Assembly: GCA_963784065.1 (NCBI GenBank)
Contig: CAWAQA010000003.1
Span: 1,510,331-1,574,330 of the forward strand
Direction of reading: 5' to 3'
Source of the DNA: CAWAQA01 sp963784065
GTDB taxonomy: Bacteria > Acidobacteriota > Vicinamibacteria > Vicinamibacterales > UBA2999
Length of the DNA stretch: 64,000 bases
The translations under genes and the position numbers were made by a program. Shown here one piece after another: positions 50,585 through 58,883 of this stretch (position 1 is its first letter; every line of letters begins with the position of its first letter). Below the pieces are notes generated by a model. The model had not been told where the DNA came from. It searched no databases and saw only the letters and a program-made list of their open reading frames with translations.

Positions 50585-51376
50585 ATGACGTCCGATACAC
50601 CCCCCGCTCGAATCCTTCAATGCGCGGAAACATGGGCTGGCAACGAAAGGGCCACCAGTCTCATCGAGCTGCCGGGCCTGATTGCCTGGGTGCATTCAAC
50701 ACCAGCGGGACCGGGTGACGCCGGCGGCGATGTCCACTATGTCTCGGTCTGCCCCAGTTGCATCGTCTCCCGTATTGCGCTTGCGGATGTGAGCGGGCAT
50801 GGACAGGCTGTCGCGGCGCTGGGGGAAACCCTTCGAGCGCTGATGGGGCGCTATCTTCGCGCGCTCGAACAAGTGGGGCTCATGCGCGATCTCAATGAGG
50901 CGGTCCGGGATGAGCTCGACAACGTCCACTACGCCACGATGGTCGCGGTCGGGTGGCATGGCCGCAGAGGCTTGCTCGTGGTGACCAACGCAGGGCACCC
51001 GCCGCCACTCTGGTATCGCGCCGCGCGCGAGGAATGGAGCTGGCTGGAAACGGGGAAGCCGGTGGAACGAGGGCGGCCCGCCGGTATCCCGCTTGGCCTG
51101 ATGGCCGACATCAACTACGAGCGATCCGTCTTGAAGCCGAAGGTCGGCGACCTGGTGGTGCTGTACAGCGACGGCGTCTCCGAAGCGACCAATCCCGCAG
51201 GCGAAGAGCTCGGTCGCGAGGCGCTGATGAAGATCGCGCGCGGCCTCGATCACAGCACGGTCGAAGCGTTTGGCACTCAGCTCGAGTCAGCGCTCCATTT
51301 CTTTCGGGCTGGCGTCGAGCCCGCCGATGATGTGACCATCATCGTTCTCCAGAGGGTCGCCACCGGGGCTGAGTGA
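50585..51376 (+). CDS. SpoIIE-type PP2C serine phosphatase
   Basis: About 263 residues; the ATG at 50585 is chosen, although an adjacent GTG at 50582 is possible. Manganese-dependent PP2C/RsbU-type phosphatase: metal-binding segments GPGDAGGDVHYVSVCPS, IALADVSGHGQAVAALGETL, LVVTNAGHPPPLWYR, VLYSDGVSEATNPAGEELG and the final PADDVTIIVLQRV with paired Asp. No membrane segment or sensor domain, so probably cytosolic and controlled by partners. Such proteins dephosphorylate anti-anti-sigma factors in partner-switching pathways. No anti-sigma or STAS gene is next to it. A second, membrane-bound phosphatase of the same type lies at 58.9-60.3 kb. Confidence 0.85.
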   Translation: MTSDTPPARILQCAETWAGNERATSLIELPGLIAWVHSTPAGPGDAGGDVHYVSVCPSCIVSRIALADVSGHGQAVAALGETLRALMGRYLRALEQVGLMRDLNEAVRDELDNVHYATMVAVGWHGRRGLLVVTNAGHPPPLWYRAAREEWSWLETGKPVERGRPAGIPLGLMADINYERSVLKPKVGDLVVLYSDGVSEATNPAGEELGREALMKIARGLDHSTVEAFGTQLESALHFFRAGVEPADDVTIIVLQRVATGAE

Positions 51377-51467
51377 GGCGTCTCGATGCGCTGAGCTCGT
51401 GGCACCGGCGAGCGGGCTCCGCATCGATCACGATCCACTCCCGATCCACTCGAAGGAAGGAAAGGGT

Positions 51468-52133
51468 ATGCCACCCGTTCGACGCGCGCTGGTAGCCGGG
51501 GGCACGGGGCTGGTCGGCCGCGAGTTGCTCAGGCTGCTCGATCGGGACACTCGGTACAGCCATGTGACGAGCCTTGTTCGCCGCGTTGTTGCGGACGCAG
51601 GAAAGGTGGAGAACCGAGTGGTGTCGTTCGATGACCTCGAGCGATCCGACCTTCCCGCCGTCGACGACGCGTTCTGCTGTCTCGGAACGACACGCCGCAC
51701 CGCCGGAAGCGATGCCGCGTTCCGCCATGTCGATCTCGACTATGTGCTGGCGTACGCTCGCGCGGCGAAGAAGGCCGGCGCTGCTCGATTCCTGCTCGTC
51801 TCGTCTCTTGGCGCGAACCCCGAATCGAGGTTGCTATACCCGCGGGTGAAGGGCGAAGCCGAGGCGGGAGTACGCTCGCTGGGGTTCTCACTGGTCGGCA
51901 TTCTCCGGCCATCGTTCCTGGTGGGAACACGTACCGAGGCGCGCCCGGGTGAGAAGACGGCGATTGCGATCGGCGGTCTCCTCGGCCCGCTCATGCTGGG
52001 CCCCCTGCGCCGGTACCGCCCTGTCGACGCGCGTGCCGTCGCCAACGGCCTCGTGTGGCTCGCGTTCAACGCACCGGAGGGGGTGACCGTGCTGCCGTCG
52101 GAAGAGATTGCTGCGATAGTCTCCAGGCGCTGA
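51468..52133 (+). CDS. NAD(P)-binding oxidoreductase (HTATIP2-like SDR)
   Basis: 221 residues. ATG behind AAGGAAAGGG, starting MPPVRRALVAGGTGLVGREL, the Rossmann GxxGxxG of atypical short-chain dehydrogenases. DDAFCCLGTTRRTAGSDAAF and FLLVSSLGANPESRLLYPRV are characteristic of the HTATIP2/TIP30-like branch; a Tyr-x-x-x-Lys pair is visible in LLYPRVKGEAEAG. Unlike catalytic SDRs, members of this branch often have regulatory or redox-sensor roles. It follows the phosphatase gene by about 90 bp on the same strand, so the three plus-strand genes from 48.8 kb may be one transcription unit. Confidence 0.8.
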   Translation: MPPVRRALVAGGTGLVGRELLRLLDRDTRYSHVTSLVRRVVADAGKVENRVVSFDDLERSDLPAVDDAFCCLGTTRRTAGSDAAFRHVDLDYVLAYARAAKKAGAARFLLVSSLGANPESRLLYPRVKGEAEAGVRSLGFSLVGILRPSFLVGTRTEARPGEKTAIAIGGLLGPLMLGPLRRYRPVDARAVANGLVWLAFNAPEGVTVLPSEEIAAIVSRR

Positions 52134-52206
52134 GATACGCGACGAATCGTCACCCATAGTCCGGCTCGCCGAACGTACACAATTGACGTCGCGACCCCCG
52201 CTGTGG

Positions 52207-52226
52207 CTTCCGGCTTCAGCCGGAAG
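52207..52226. repeat. Dispersed 20-bp palindrome cttccggcttcagccggaag
   Basis: Perfect 9-bp arms with a tc centre. The same element occurs in the cytochrome gene at 23.75 kb and in each 205-bp unit at 55.4 kb. It lies in the 190-bp gap between two convergent genes. Confidence 0.85.
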
Positions 52227-52325
52227 AATCACCTGTGCGCCGCCGATTCGCCCTGACCGTCGTCCCGGGATGGCCGGCCGAATCGTATCGGCCAGCCGGC
52301 GAGACGTTTGCCTGGACGCCTGCGC

Positions 52326-53675
52326 TCATGGATTGAGGTTCAGGTCGGCGTGTTCCTCGAAGAACACCTTCGTCTGGGTCGTGTAGCTGTAGTCGCAGGT
52401 CATGTGGTACGGGCCTGCGCCGCACTCCTCGGCGTCGGGCATCGCGTGCGTGCCCGACAATCCGGCGATGCCCTGGACCAGGAACCGCCGGAAGGCGGCG
52501 GAGGGCAGCGCGCCCGCGGCGGGGAACCTGAATGTGCGTCGCTGCGTCGTCGCCAGGTCGGCGGCAACGTCGAGAAACGGATTCTGCAGGAAGAAGACGC
52601 CGTTGAGGTTGTTCTTGGCGCGGACGAAATCGCCCGTGTCGTTGATCTCCTGCATCGTGTTGTCCTGATCGCCCGCGAACAGCGCCAGCGGCTTCGGTCG
52701 GTAGATCGGTGCAACAAAGACCACCCCACCTGGCAACGTAATCGCGTGTGTTCCGGTGCCCCAGATCTCGGGCGCCGCGATCCCAGTGGCATGGCCCGGG
52801 GCGCGCTCGTTCTTGCCGCAGGTGGCGACCAGGCTCTCGGGATCAACGTCGATGACCCCATCCAGGTCATAGTCGCCGCGAGCGCTGTCGCTGCCGAGCG
52901 TCTTGGCAACCACGCTGAAGCCGCGGAACAGCGACGCGCGGTAACACGCCAGCATGTAGGTCATCCCGCCCCCGGAGGAGAACCCGGTGGCGTATACCTT
53001 CTCGGCGTTCAGTTTGGGGAAACGCGCCAGCAACATGGCGCGCAGTTCTTCGACAAAGAGCACGTCCGTGAATGTCGCGGGCAGCGACGTGTTCCAGTAC
53101 GTCCGCGTGACCCCGGCGCCGTTGACGACTGCTGTCGCGGGATCGCAATTCGGGTCGGCAGGACTGGTGCGGAAGGCCATGCCCGCCTGCATCCAGTGGG
53201 ACTTGCCATTGCCTCCTGGATTCTCACAGGGGTCCGCGCCGGCGAGCGGTATTGCGAAAGCGTAGTCCTGGTCGAAGTACTCCTCCCACTTGCCGGTGAT
53301 CATCGCTTCGGGCGTCTGGCTGCCGCCGCCGTGGAAGGCGAAGATGAGCGGTATCTTCTGAGTCTCGCCGTCAACTGCGTCGTACGTCGCGGGAATGTGC
53401 ACGTAGAAATGCCGGGCGCGCCCGAACCCATCGACGATGGTGGCGAAGTTCTGCTCGTCGAACATCTGCCTGCCGAGCAGCGGGCGCTGATCGAGCGAGT
53501 CGCAGGTCTCCGTGCTGCAGTCGATGAGCGCGACGTCGCGCGCAACGTCGCGCGCGGCGTGAACGGGCGACATGTGCCACACCATGGCGCCTGCACAGAG
53601 CGCAGCGCCCGTGAGGAACATGGAGAGGCGGTGACCGATTGGCGGTACATTGGCTGTCTCGACCTGAGTCGGCAT
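52326..53675 (-). CDS. Secreted PHB-depolymerase/esterase-like protein
   Basis: 449 residues, intact, GAGGG six bases before the ATG. N-terminal signal/anchor (GHRLSMFLTGAALCAGAMVW). An esterase domain of the polyhydroxybutyrate depolymerase/feruloyl esterase class follows: IPLIFAFHGGGSQTPEAMIT (oxyanion HGGG), WMQAGMAFRTSPADPNC, and the nucleophile Ser in KVYATGFSSGGGMTYMLACY. PKPLALFAGDQDNTMQEIND probably supplies the acid, and a His further on the base. Several Cys (CSTETC, PCENPG, NCDPAT, EECGAG) suggest disulphides in an exported enzyme. The natural polymer or ester substrate is unknown. Alone in its transcription unit. Confidence 0.8.
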   Translation of the reverse strand: MPTQVETANVPPIGHRLSMFLTGAALCAGAMVWHMSPVHAARDVARDVALIDCSTETCDSLDQRPLLGRQMFDEQNFATIVDGFGRARHFYVHIPATYDAVDGETQKIPLIFAFHGGGSQTPEAMITGKWEEYFDQDYAFAIPLAGADPCENPGGNGKSHWMQAGMAFRTSPADPNCDPATAVVNGAGVTRTYWNTSLPATFTDVLFVEELRAMLLARFPKLNAEKVYATGFSSGGGMTYMLACYRASLFRGFSVVAKTLGSDSARGDYDLDGVIDVDPESLVATCGKNERAPGHATGIAAPEIWGTGTHAITLPGGVVFVAPIYRPKPLALFAGDQDNTMQEINDTGDFVRAKNNLNGVFFLQNPFLDVAADLATTQRRTFRFPAAGALPSAAFRRFLVQGIAGLSGTHAMPDAEECGAGPYHMTCDYSYTTQTKVFFEEHADLNLNP

Positions 53676-54075
53676 GGTGATCCCTCTTTCCGATTTGAGC
53701 CGGTGCTGTCGGACCACTCGGCGTCGCATCTGGCTGCGGCCAGGCGCTGACGCGTGTCGCGATCGGTGACCCTATCGATGTGAACGCAATACGCGGCACA
53801 ATCCGGACATCGGGTGCAGAGCGGCCGAGCACCGAAGCGCGCGGCGCACGTCGCTGTCAAGGGAGGGTCTTACAACTTCAATGGGTTGGCGGCGTCGACC
53901 GGATTGGTCCAGCGCCGCGATAGCGGCGCGACGCCGGTGACGAGAAACCGGCCTGTGGCCGTCGTCTCGCTCGCGAGCGGGAGTTACGCGGTAGCAGCGC
54001 GGTCTTCGTGTTTACCTGCACCGCGTGCAGGCACTTTCGCAGCGCATGAGTCGAACCGATCGTCCAGCAATCTGA
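53676..54075. other. Intergenic stretch, no gene recognised
   Basis: 400 bp between two minus-strand genes, without conserved coding features or an obvious terminator. It contains the promoter region of the esterase gene. Confidence 0.45.
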
Positions 54076-55080
54076 CTAACGCGAAGGCGGGGTGCGACCC
54101 TTCAACGCAGGAACGTCTTCGGATGTGATTCCCGGGTACTTCTTGTACCCGAGCCTGTACAGCTCCTGTACGTTTGCCTCGCCTTCGAAGCAGGCGTCCT
54201 CCCAGATCTCGAAACCTTCGCTCGTGTTCCGTGTCAACATGAACGCGATCGTGAACGGTCGGGTGTAGACGAGCGGGTCGTCCACGGTGGCTCCGTAGGC
54301 GATCGTGTTCCGATCGAGCATCGTGAAGCGCTCGGTCACCTTCGCGCCTTCGGTGTAGAACGTGCCGCGCCGGTCCAGAAACACGCGGCCATTGTGGTTG
54401 GTGGTTTCGATCACCAGCGTGTTGCCCTCCCACCTGCCGCGCGCGTCCCCCAGCCAGAGTCGGACGTTCTGCGCGATACGCGGACGGCTGTCCATCGTGA
54501 TGACGCGAAACGCGTGCGCCTCTTCGGACAGGATCGCGATGTTCTCGGGACTCTGAAGAATCTGGTAGGTCCCCCCCTCATACATGTGACGCGGCACGCC
54601 AGACAGGAAGCAGTGCACGTTGTGGTCGATGTACTTGGCTTCGTTCTCTTTTCTCTGGGCTGACGCCCACGGCTGCAGCGGAATCTTTCCGTCCGGCGGG
54701 TCGACGACGAGGCTTTTTCCCGGCCCGGGAGGAAGCTCTCGGCCTCTGCCGCGGATTCCAAGCCGCGCGGCGTTGTCCCACGGCACTTCGAGGTCTTCCT
54801 TGGCCTCCGTCCCGTGACTCCAGTAGCCGCTGAAGTCAGGTGCGCCGTTCGCGGTCCGAGGGGGATCGAACGCCGTTGCCCTTTGCTGGGCGCATCGCCA
54901 GAACAGCGCCGGGTCGTCGGATGCGCAACGATGTTCCGGCGCGGCCGACTGCGGCGCCGGCGTGGCGGCCGCGGACGTCCCGGCCTGGGACACCTGGCCG
55001 GCGGCCGCTCGTGGTGGCAGCACCAGCACGGCGGCGGCCACAACTCCCGCGACGCTCAACATGATGAAGCGGCTGCTCAT
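54076..55080 (-). CDS. Exported protein of unknown function (paralogue of 37.8 kb gene)
   Basis: 334 residues; the ATG giving MSSRFIMLSVAGVVAAAVLV is preceded by GGAG with eight-base spacing, and a signal peptide follows. After a linker rich in Ala/Pro comes the same block order as in 37803-38720: CASDDPALFWRCAQQRATAF, DPPRTANGAPDFSGYWS, VDPPDGKIPLQPWASA, GDARGRWEGNTLVIETTNHN and ERFTMLDRNTIAYGATVDD. The two Cys near the N-terminus and the Trp-Glu-Gly-Asn core are conserved in both. Function unknown. It is probably secreted or periplasmic. It lies directly beside the 205-bp tandem repeat array. Confidence 0.75.
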   Translation of the reverse strand: MSSRFIMLSVAGVVAAAVLVLPPRAAAGQVSQAGTSAAATPAPQSAAPEHRCASDDPALFWRCAQQRATAFDPPRTANGAPDFSGYWSHGTEAKEDLEVPWDNAARLGIRGRGRELPPGPGKSLVVDPPDGKIPLQPWASAQRKENEAKYIDHNVHCFLSGVPRHMYEGGTYQILQSPENIAILSEEAHAFRVITMDSRPRIAQNVRLWLGDARGRWEGNTLVIETTNHNGRVFLDRRGTFYTEGAKVTERFTMLDRNTIAYGATVDDPLVYTRPFTIAFMLTRNTSEGFEIWEDACFEGEANVQELYRLGYKKYPGITSEDVPALKGRTPPSR

Positions 55081-55357
55081 CTCACGTCTCCTAATCAGGC
55101 TGGCCGTCTCGAGCCGGTCGTTATGCGAAGGGACGCCGTCGTGCGTGAGGTCGCGCGCGGAGAGGACGCTGAGGATGAAAGGCTGAGAGCGAGCGGCGGC
55201 GATGACACGGCGGGGCCGAGCGAGCCCCGGCGATGCCCAAACGACCGCCAACCCGCCAGCACACACCAGCCAGCGCTTCGTTGCCATCGGTCCTCCGGGA
55301 CGCAGACGGCGCTAAGAATAGACCAAATCAGGCGGAAGACGCCCTTTTTTCCGTTGC

Positions 55358-55870
55358 GATTTGGACGCGCGTGGCTTCCGGCTTCAGCCGGAAGAACCAG
55401 CCCCGCGCACCACCTTCCGCCTGAAGGCGGAAGCCACAGCCACCTGCTTCGTAGAGGCCAACCTTCAGGTCGGCCTGGGCCTGGCCCGTGCGAGAGCCTT
55501 GTTCAGTCGGGAAAACCGCAATCGCTCGTAGGGGCCGGCTTCAGCCGGCCCGATGTGCGTTCGATTTGGACGCGCGTGGCTTCCGGCTTCAGCCGGAAGA
55601 ACCAGCCCCGCGCACGACCTTCCGCCTGACGGCGGAAGCCACAGCCACCTGCTTCGTAGAGGCCAACCTTCAGGTCGGCCTGGGCCTGGCCCGTGCGAGA
55701 GCCTTGTTCAGTCGGGAAAACCGCAATCGCTCGTAGGGGTCGGCTTCAGCCGGCCCGATGTGCGTTCGATTTGGACGCGCGTGGCTTCCGGCTTCAGCTG
55801 GAGGAACCAGCCCCGCGCACGACCTTCCGCCTGACGGCGGAAGCCACAGCTGCCCACTTCGTAGAGGCCG
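55358..55870. repeat. 205-bp tandem repeat, 2.5 copies, three palindromes per unit
   Basis: Units start at 55358, 55563 and 55768 (exact 205-bp spacing), each opening with gatttggacgcgcgtggctt. Each carries three palindromes: cttccggcttcagccggaag (first copy 55375-55394), cttccgcctgaaggcggaag (55414-55433) and ggccggcttcagccggcc (55533-55550). The third unit is partial and fades after about 55870. All frames are open through the units because the length is not a multiple of three and GC is high, but no real protein is encoded. Confidence 0.92.
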
Positions 55871-55900
55871 AACTTCGGATCGAGACGTACGACAAGCCCT

Positions 55901-56290
55901 CTATCTGGTACGCACCATCCGAACCTCCTCCAGGCGCCCGCCTGCGGGAGTCACCACGCGGTCGTAGGGCTCATACCCCTTCATGAGGAACCGCATCTTG
56001 ACGTCGGCATCAACACTGTTCGACGGAATCGATATGACAAAGACACCTTCTTTGTCTGTATATGCGATTCTTGGTGCCGGTAGGGCATCGACCGACACTC
56101 TGACGCCTGCGATCGTTTGCCTCGTTCCCTCGTCCAGGACGATTCCTCGATAGGTTGGACCGTTCCCTGCGACACTCTCGTTTCCACGTTCCCAACGCGC
56201 CACGCCGATCAACGCGACTACGACACTGGCAGCGGCTGCAATGAGGGCCGCGATCACTCTCGCTCGCCCCTTGGGTCGAAGCTTCGCCAT
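55901..56290 (-). CDS. Membrane-anchored carboxypeptidase-regulatory-like protein
   Basis: 129 residues starting MAKLRPKGRARVIAALIAAA. A basic N-terminus and one hydrophobic helix (about 12-32) indicate an inner-membrane anchor or uncleaved signal. The outside domain is a single regulatory-like beta-sandwich: YRGIVLDEGTRQTIAGVRVS, YTDKEGVFVISIPS and MKGYEPYDRVVTPAGGRLEE. The same three blocks occur in the N-terminal half of the lipoprotein at 57773-58723, so the two are related by duplication. No catalytic residues; probably structural or interaction-mediating. Confidence 0.7.
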   Translation of the reverse strand: MAKLRPKGRARVIAALIAAAASVVVALIGVARWERGNESVAGNGPTYRGIVLDEGTRQTIAGVRVSVDALPAPRIAYTDKEGVFVISIPSNSVDADVKMRFLMKGYEPYDRVVTPAGGRLEEVRMVRTR

Positions 56291-56738
56291 CGGAACCTAC
56301 CTACCGATCTTTCAAGCCAAGTTTGCGCACATGCTGTTCTTATTCGGTCAGGAAAACAAGTGGCGGCTTCTTCTCTCTAGATTCACGCGTCATCACTCCG
56401 TGCTCACGCGTTTGCAGTCACCGCTTCTAACTTGTTGGAAGGCGGTGGTGCGTCTTCTCACGAACTGATGAGGTGTGGTCTGTTCGGATTACACATCAGA
56501 TTCGTTGATCCCCGTTGACGATCCTGTGAGAGGATCCGCACAAATCCCCACGGTTCCAGTTCACCGACTCGTTGGCGTCGCGCTGACCAGCCGTTGCGCG
56601 CGTTCTGGGTCGACAGTAGCGCGTGTGTCCATCGCTTCGACGACAGGAGGACGGCATGCGATCCAATGGGAGCCTGAGCACGCGGCTGGTGGCGGCGATC
56701 GTTGCCCGCAAGGGAACCCTGACCATCGAGCTCCAGCA
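56291..56738. other. Intergenic stretch, AT-richer, no gene recognised
   Basis: About 448 bp between the regulatory-like gene (minus) and the CsgG-like gene (plus). The base composition is lower in GC than the flanks, consistent with divergent promoters. A short 6-bp-stem hairpin (gatcct...aggatc) lies near 56520-56540. No coding pattern. Confidence 0.45.
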
Positions 56739-57692
56739 ATGAGACCGGCCTGGTCCTGCATCTTTCTGGTCCTGTTCTGCGCCTCTTGGGCCAGTGCTCA
56801 GACACGAGTGGCCGTGATGCCGTTCCGCGGCATCGCCGTGTCGCAGGCGGACGCTCCTCTGGTGGACGGGCTTGCGGACATGCTGGCCACGAACCTCGCG
56901 GAGTCGCAAGGCATCCAGGTGCTGGAACGCACGCGGATCAAGGACGCACTGGACGCCTTGAAGGTTGACGCGTCCGTCGTCATCGACCGGGCCACAGCAG
57001 TGAAGATCGGGAGCTGGCTGGGTGCGACACACGTCATCGTCGGGACAGTCGCAGCCCTGGGCGAACAAGTCCGGATGGATTCCCGCGTCGTCAGCCTTAC
57101 TGCTGGCGTGATCGAGAACTCCGCCAGGGCGGAAGGGACCCGGAAGGAACTCTTCTCCCTGATCAACACGCTCTCGAGCCGCATCCTGAACAACCTCACC
57201 GGGGAGGTCCTTTCATTCGTGGAGGCGAAGCGAGTTCTCCTCGAACAGGACTTCACGTTTGTCGTCCCCTCGCCAAATCCGCAGAACACCCAGCGCTTTG
57301 TCAGCATGCCTGTTTTCGAAGGTGTCGATCCGCCGGTCATCGTCAGGTTCGTGGCCGATTACGTCGCGGAGGGACCGCCGCCTCGCCCGGCCGGCCAGCA
57401 GGCCAAGGGCGGATTGCTCGGTCGGCTCGCCGAGGCATTCAAGGTCACGTTCACTCACGCCACGCGCGTGCACCTGGTCGTCAACGATGCCATCGTGGCC
57501 ACGTGGGCAGCCGATCAGGCCGCAAGCACGATGGAAACGCAACAGTTCATTTCTCTCGGGAACGTGCCGACGAAGCTGACCGTTCAGACTCGACGTGTTG
57601 GTGCCAGACCAGTACGGACAACTGCCGGTACTACGCTGACACGGATTGTGAACGTCGTCGCTCGAGTTGTCGTTGAGCGACAGAATCCATGA
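56739..57692 (+). CDS. CsgG-like exported protein
   Basis: 317 residues from MRPAWSCIFLVLFCASWASA (signal peptide, cut near ASAQ). The mature N-terminal half is a CsgG/LpoB-like alpha-beta domain: RVAVMPFRGIAVSQADAPLV, DMLATNLAESQGIQVLERTR, IGSWLGATHVIVGTVAALGE. The family includes the curli secretion channel and peptidoglycan-synthase activators. After residue 170 the sequence has no recognisable domain (FTFVVPSPNPQNTQRFVSMP, VHLVVNDAIVATWAADQA). No lipobox Cys is seen, unlike true CsgG, so it is probably periplasmic. Genes for regulatory-like lipoproteins flank it on the opposite strand, suggesting a common envelope function. Confidence 0.72.
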   Translation: MRPAWSCIFLVLFCASWASAQTRVAVMPFRGIAVSQADAPLVDGLADMLATNLAESQGIQVLERTRIKDALDALKVDASVVIDRATAVKIGSWLGATHVIVGTVAALGEQVRMDSRVVSLTAGVIENSARAEGTRKELFSLINTLSSRILNNLTGEVLSFVEAKRVLLEQDFTFVVPSPNPQNTQRFVSMPVFEGVDPPVIVRFVADYVAEGPPPRPAGQQAKGGLLGRLAEAFKVTFTHATRVHLVVNDAIVATWAADQAASTMETQQFISLGNVPTKLTVQTRRVGARPVRTTAGTTLTRIVNVVARVVVERQNP

Positions 57693-57772
57693 AGAAGCCG
57701 TCGCTGGCGTCGTGAGAGAACGTCCCGCCTCAGCGGGCGTTCAATGAACTCGACGCGAGCCCGGCATTGCCG

Positions 57773-58723
57773 CTATAGCTGGCCAAGCTGCTGGAGAAGA
57801 GCCTCGAGAGCTTTGTCTGACGCGTCTTCGATGGCTCGATCGTCATCGAAGCCGGACGCGGATGCGCTCACGGGAAGCATTGCCGTCGTAAAACCACTGG
57901 CCGGCCGGACAAGCCGCACGTCGAGGGTGACAGTCGCCTGCACCACTGACACGCCCGCAACATCTTCCCGCCTTGTACGGGCCGACTTGATTCCCAGCAG
58001 CAGCAGCTGCACTTTCTCGATCCGCAACGGCTTGAGCACATCGATGTCCCCGCGGTGAACGCGCGAGAACAGTCCCTCGGTGACGAACTCGGGCTTGAAG
58101 AGCGAATCCGAACCGGCGAAGCCGCCCGCGATGCGACTGGTTGCCGCGATGTCCGCGCCGAGACGCTGATCGACTATCGGTCCGGCGCGACCGGCGCTGG
58201 ATGCGACCCCCTCGTTGACGAAGCGCGCAGGATCCGCCCTCGGAACCGGGACTGGCGCGGGAGGCACCGGCGGTTTACTGGTGTCCGCACGCTCCGGAGC
58301 GGTCACCCGAGGTTTGGGCGTGGGCGAAAGAACAGGCTTCAATCGGATCTCTTCCGATCGCCCGCCCGCAGGATTGATGATCCGATCGTAAGGTTCGTAA
58401 CCTTCCTTTCGTACGCGAATCCTGACGTCCTGGTCGCGGAACGCGACCGGTACGGATAGTGTGAAAGCCCCTTCGTCGTCGGTGAAAACGACCGAAGGTG
58501 CCGGATCCGTGTCGACCGAGACGCTGACCCCTTCCACCCCTTCGCGCGTTTGCTCGTTGAGGATGATTCCCCGATAGCGCACGTAATCCGAGGAGCCTTC
58601 GGTGCCACCCGGTGTGCACCCGGCCAGAGCTGCAGCCGTGGACGTCACGGCCGCCATCAGTGCCGCCACCACACAGGTTCGGCGCGACAACGAGAGTTTC
58701 CTCGCGGCTCTTATGCCTGTCAT
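57773..58723 (-). CDS. Lipoprotein with regulatory-like domain, unknown function
   Basis: 316 residues. Signal peptide with lipobox LAGC in AAVTSTAAALAGCTPGG, so membrane-anchored. Residues 45-125 form a carboxypeptidase-regulatory-like domain (YRGIILNEQTREGVEGVSVS, FTDDEGAFTLSVPV, KEGYEPYDRIINPAGGRSEE), closely matching the small protein at 55901-56290. A Pro-rich linker follows (PPVPPAPVPVPRADPARF). The C-terminal half (GDIDVLKPLRIEKVQLLLLG, VVQATVTLDVRLVRPASGF, IEDASDKALEALLQQLGQ) resembles the second domain of CsgG-type or LPP20-like proteins, which may explain the conserved proximity to the CsgG-like gene. Not assigned to a named family. Confidence 0.72.
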   Translation of the reverse strand: MTGIRAARKLSLSRRTCVVAALMAAVTSTAAALAGCTPGGTEGSSDYVRYRGIILNEQTREGVEGVSVSVDTDPAPSVVFTDDEGAFTLSVPVAFRDQDVRIRVRKEGYEPYDRIINPAGGRSEEIRLKPVLSPTPKPRVTAPERADTSKPPVPPAPVPVPRADPARFVNEGVASSAGRAGPIVDQRLGADIAATSRIAGGFAGSDSLFKPEFVTEGLFSRVHRGDIDVLKPLRIEKVQLLLLGIKSARTRREDVAGVSVVQATVTLDVRLVRPASGFTTAMLPVSASASGFDDDRAIEDASDKALEALLQQLGQL

Positions 58724-58883
58724 TACTTACGCAACTGTCGTGGCAGCGAAGCAATCGTGCGCAGTTTCGAAGGCGAAATCAAGAGTCTAATGAGGCACTT
58801 CCGTTTCGTCGCGTCCAGATGACGCATGCCGTCACGCGTATCGTGATCGCTCATTGGTGCCCCCGAGACGCGAAACTGTGACC

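Noticed and set aside
55358..55870. CRISPR array
   Set aside because: The unit is 205 bp with no alternation of short repeats and unique spacers, and there are no cas genes.
55358..55986. Open frames of 80-97 residues through the 205-bp repeats
   Set aside because: The same peptide appears in different frames in successive units because 205 is not divisible by three; it is repeat DNA, not protein-coding.
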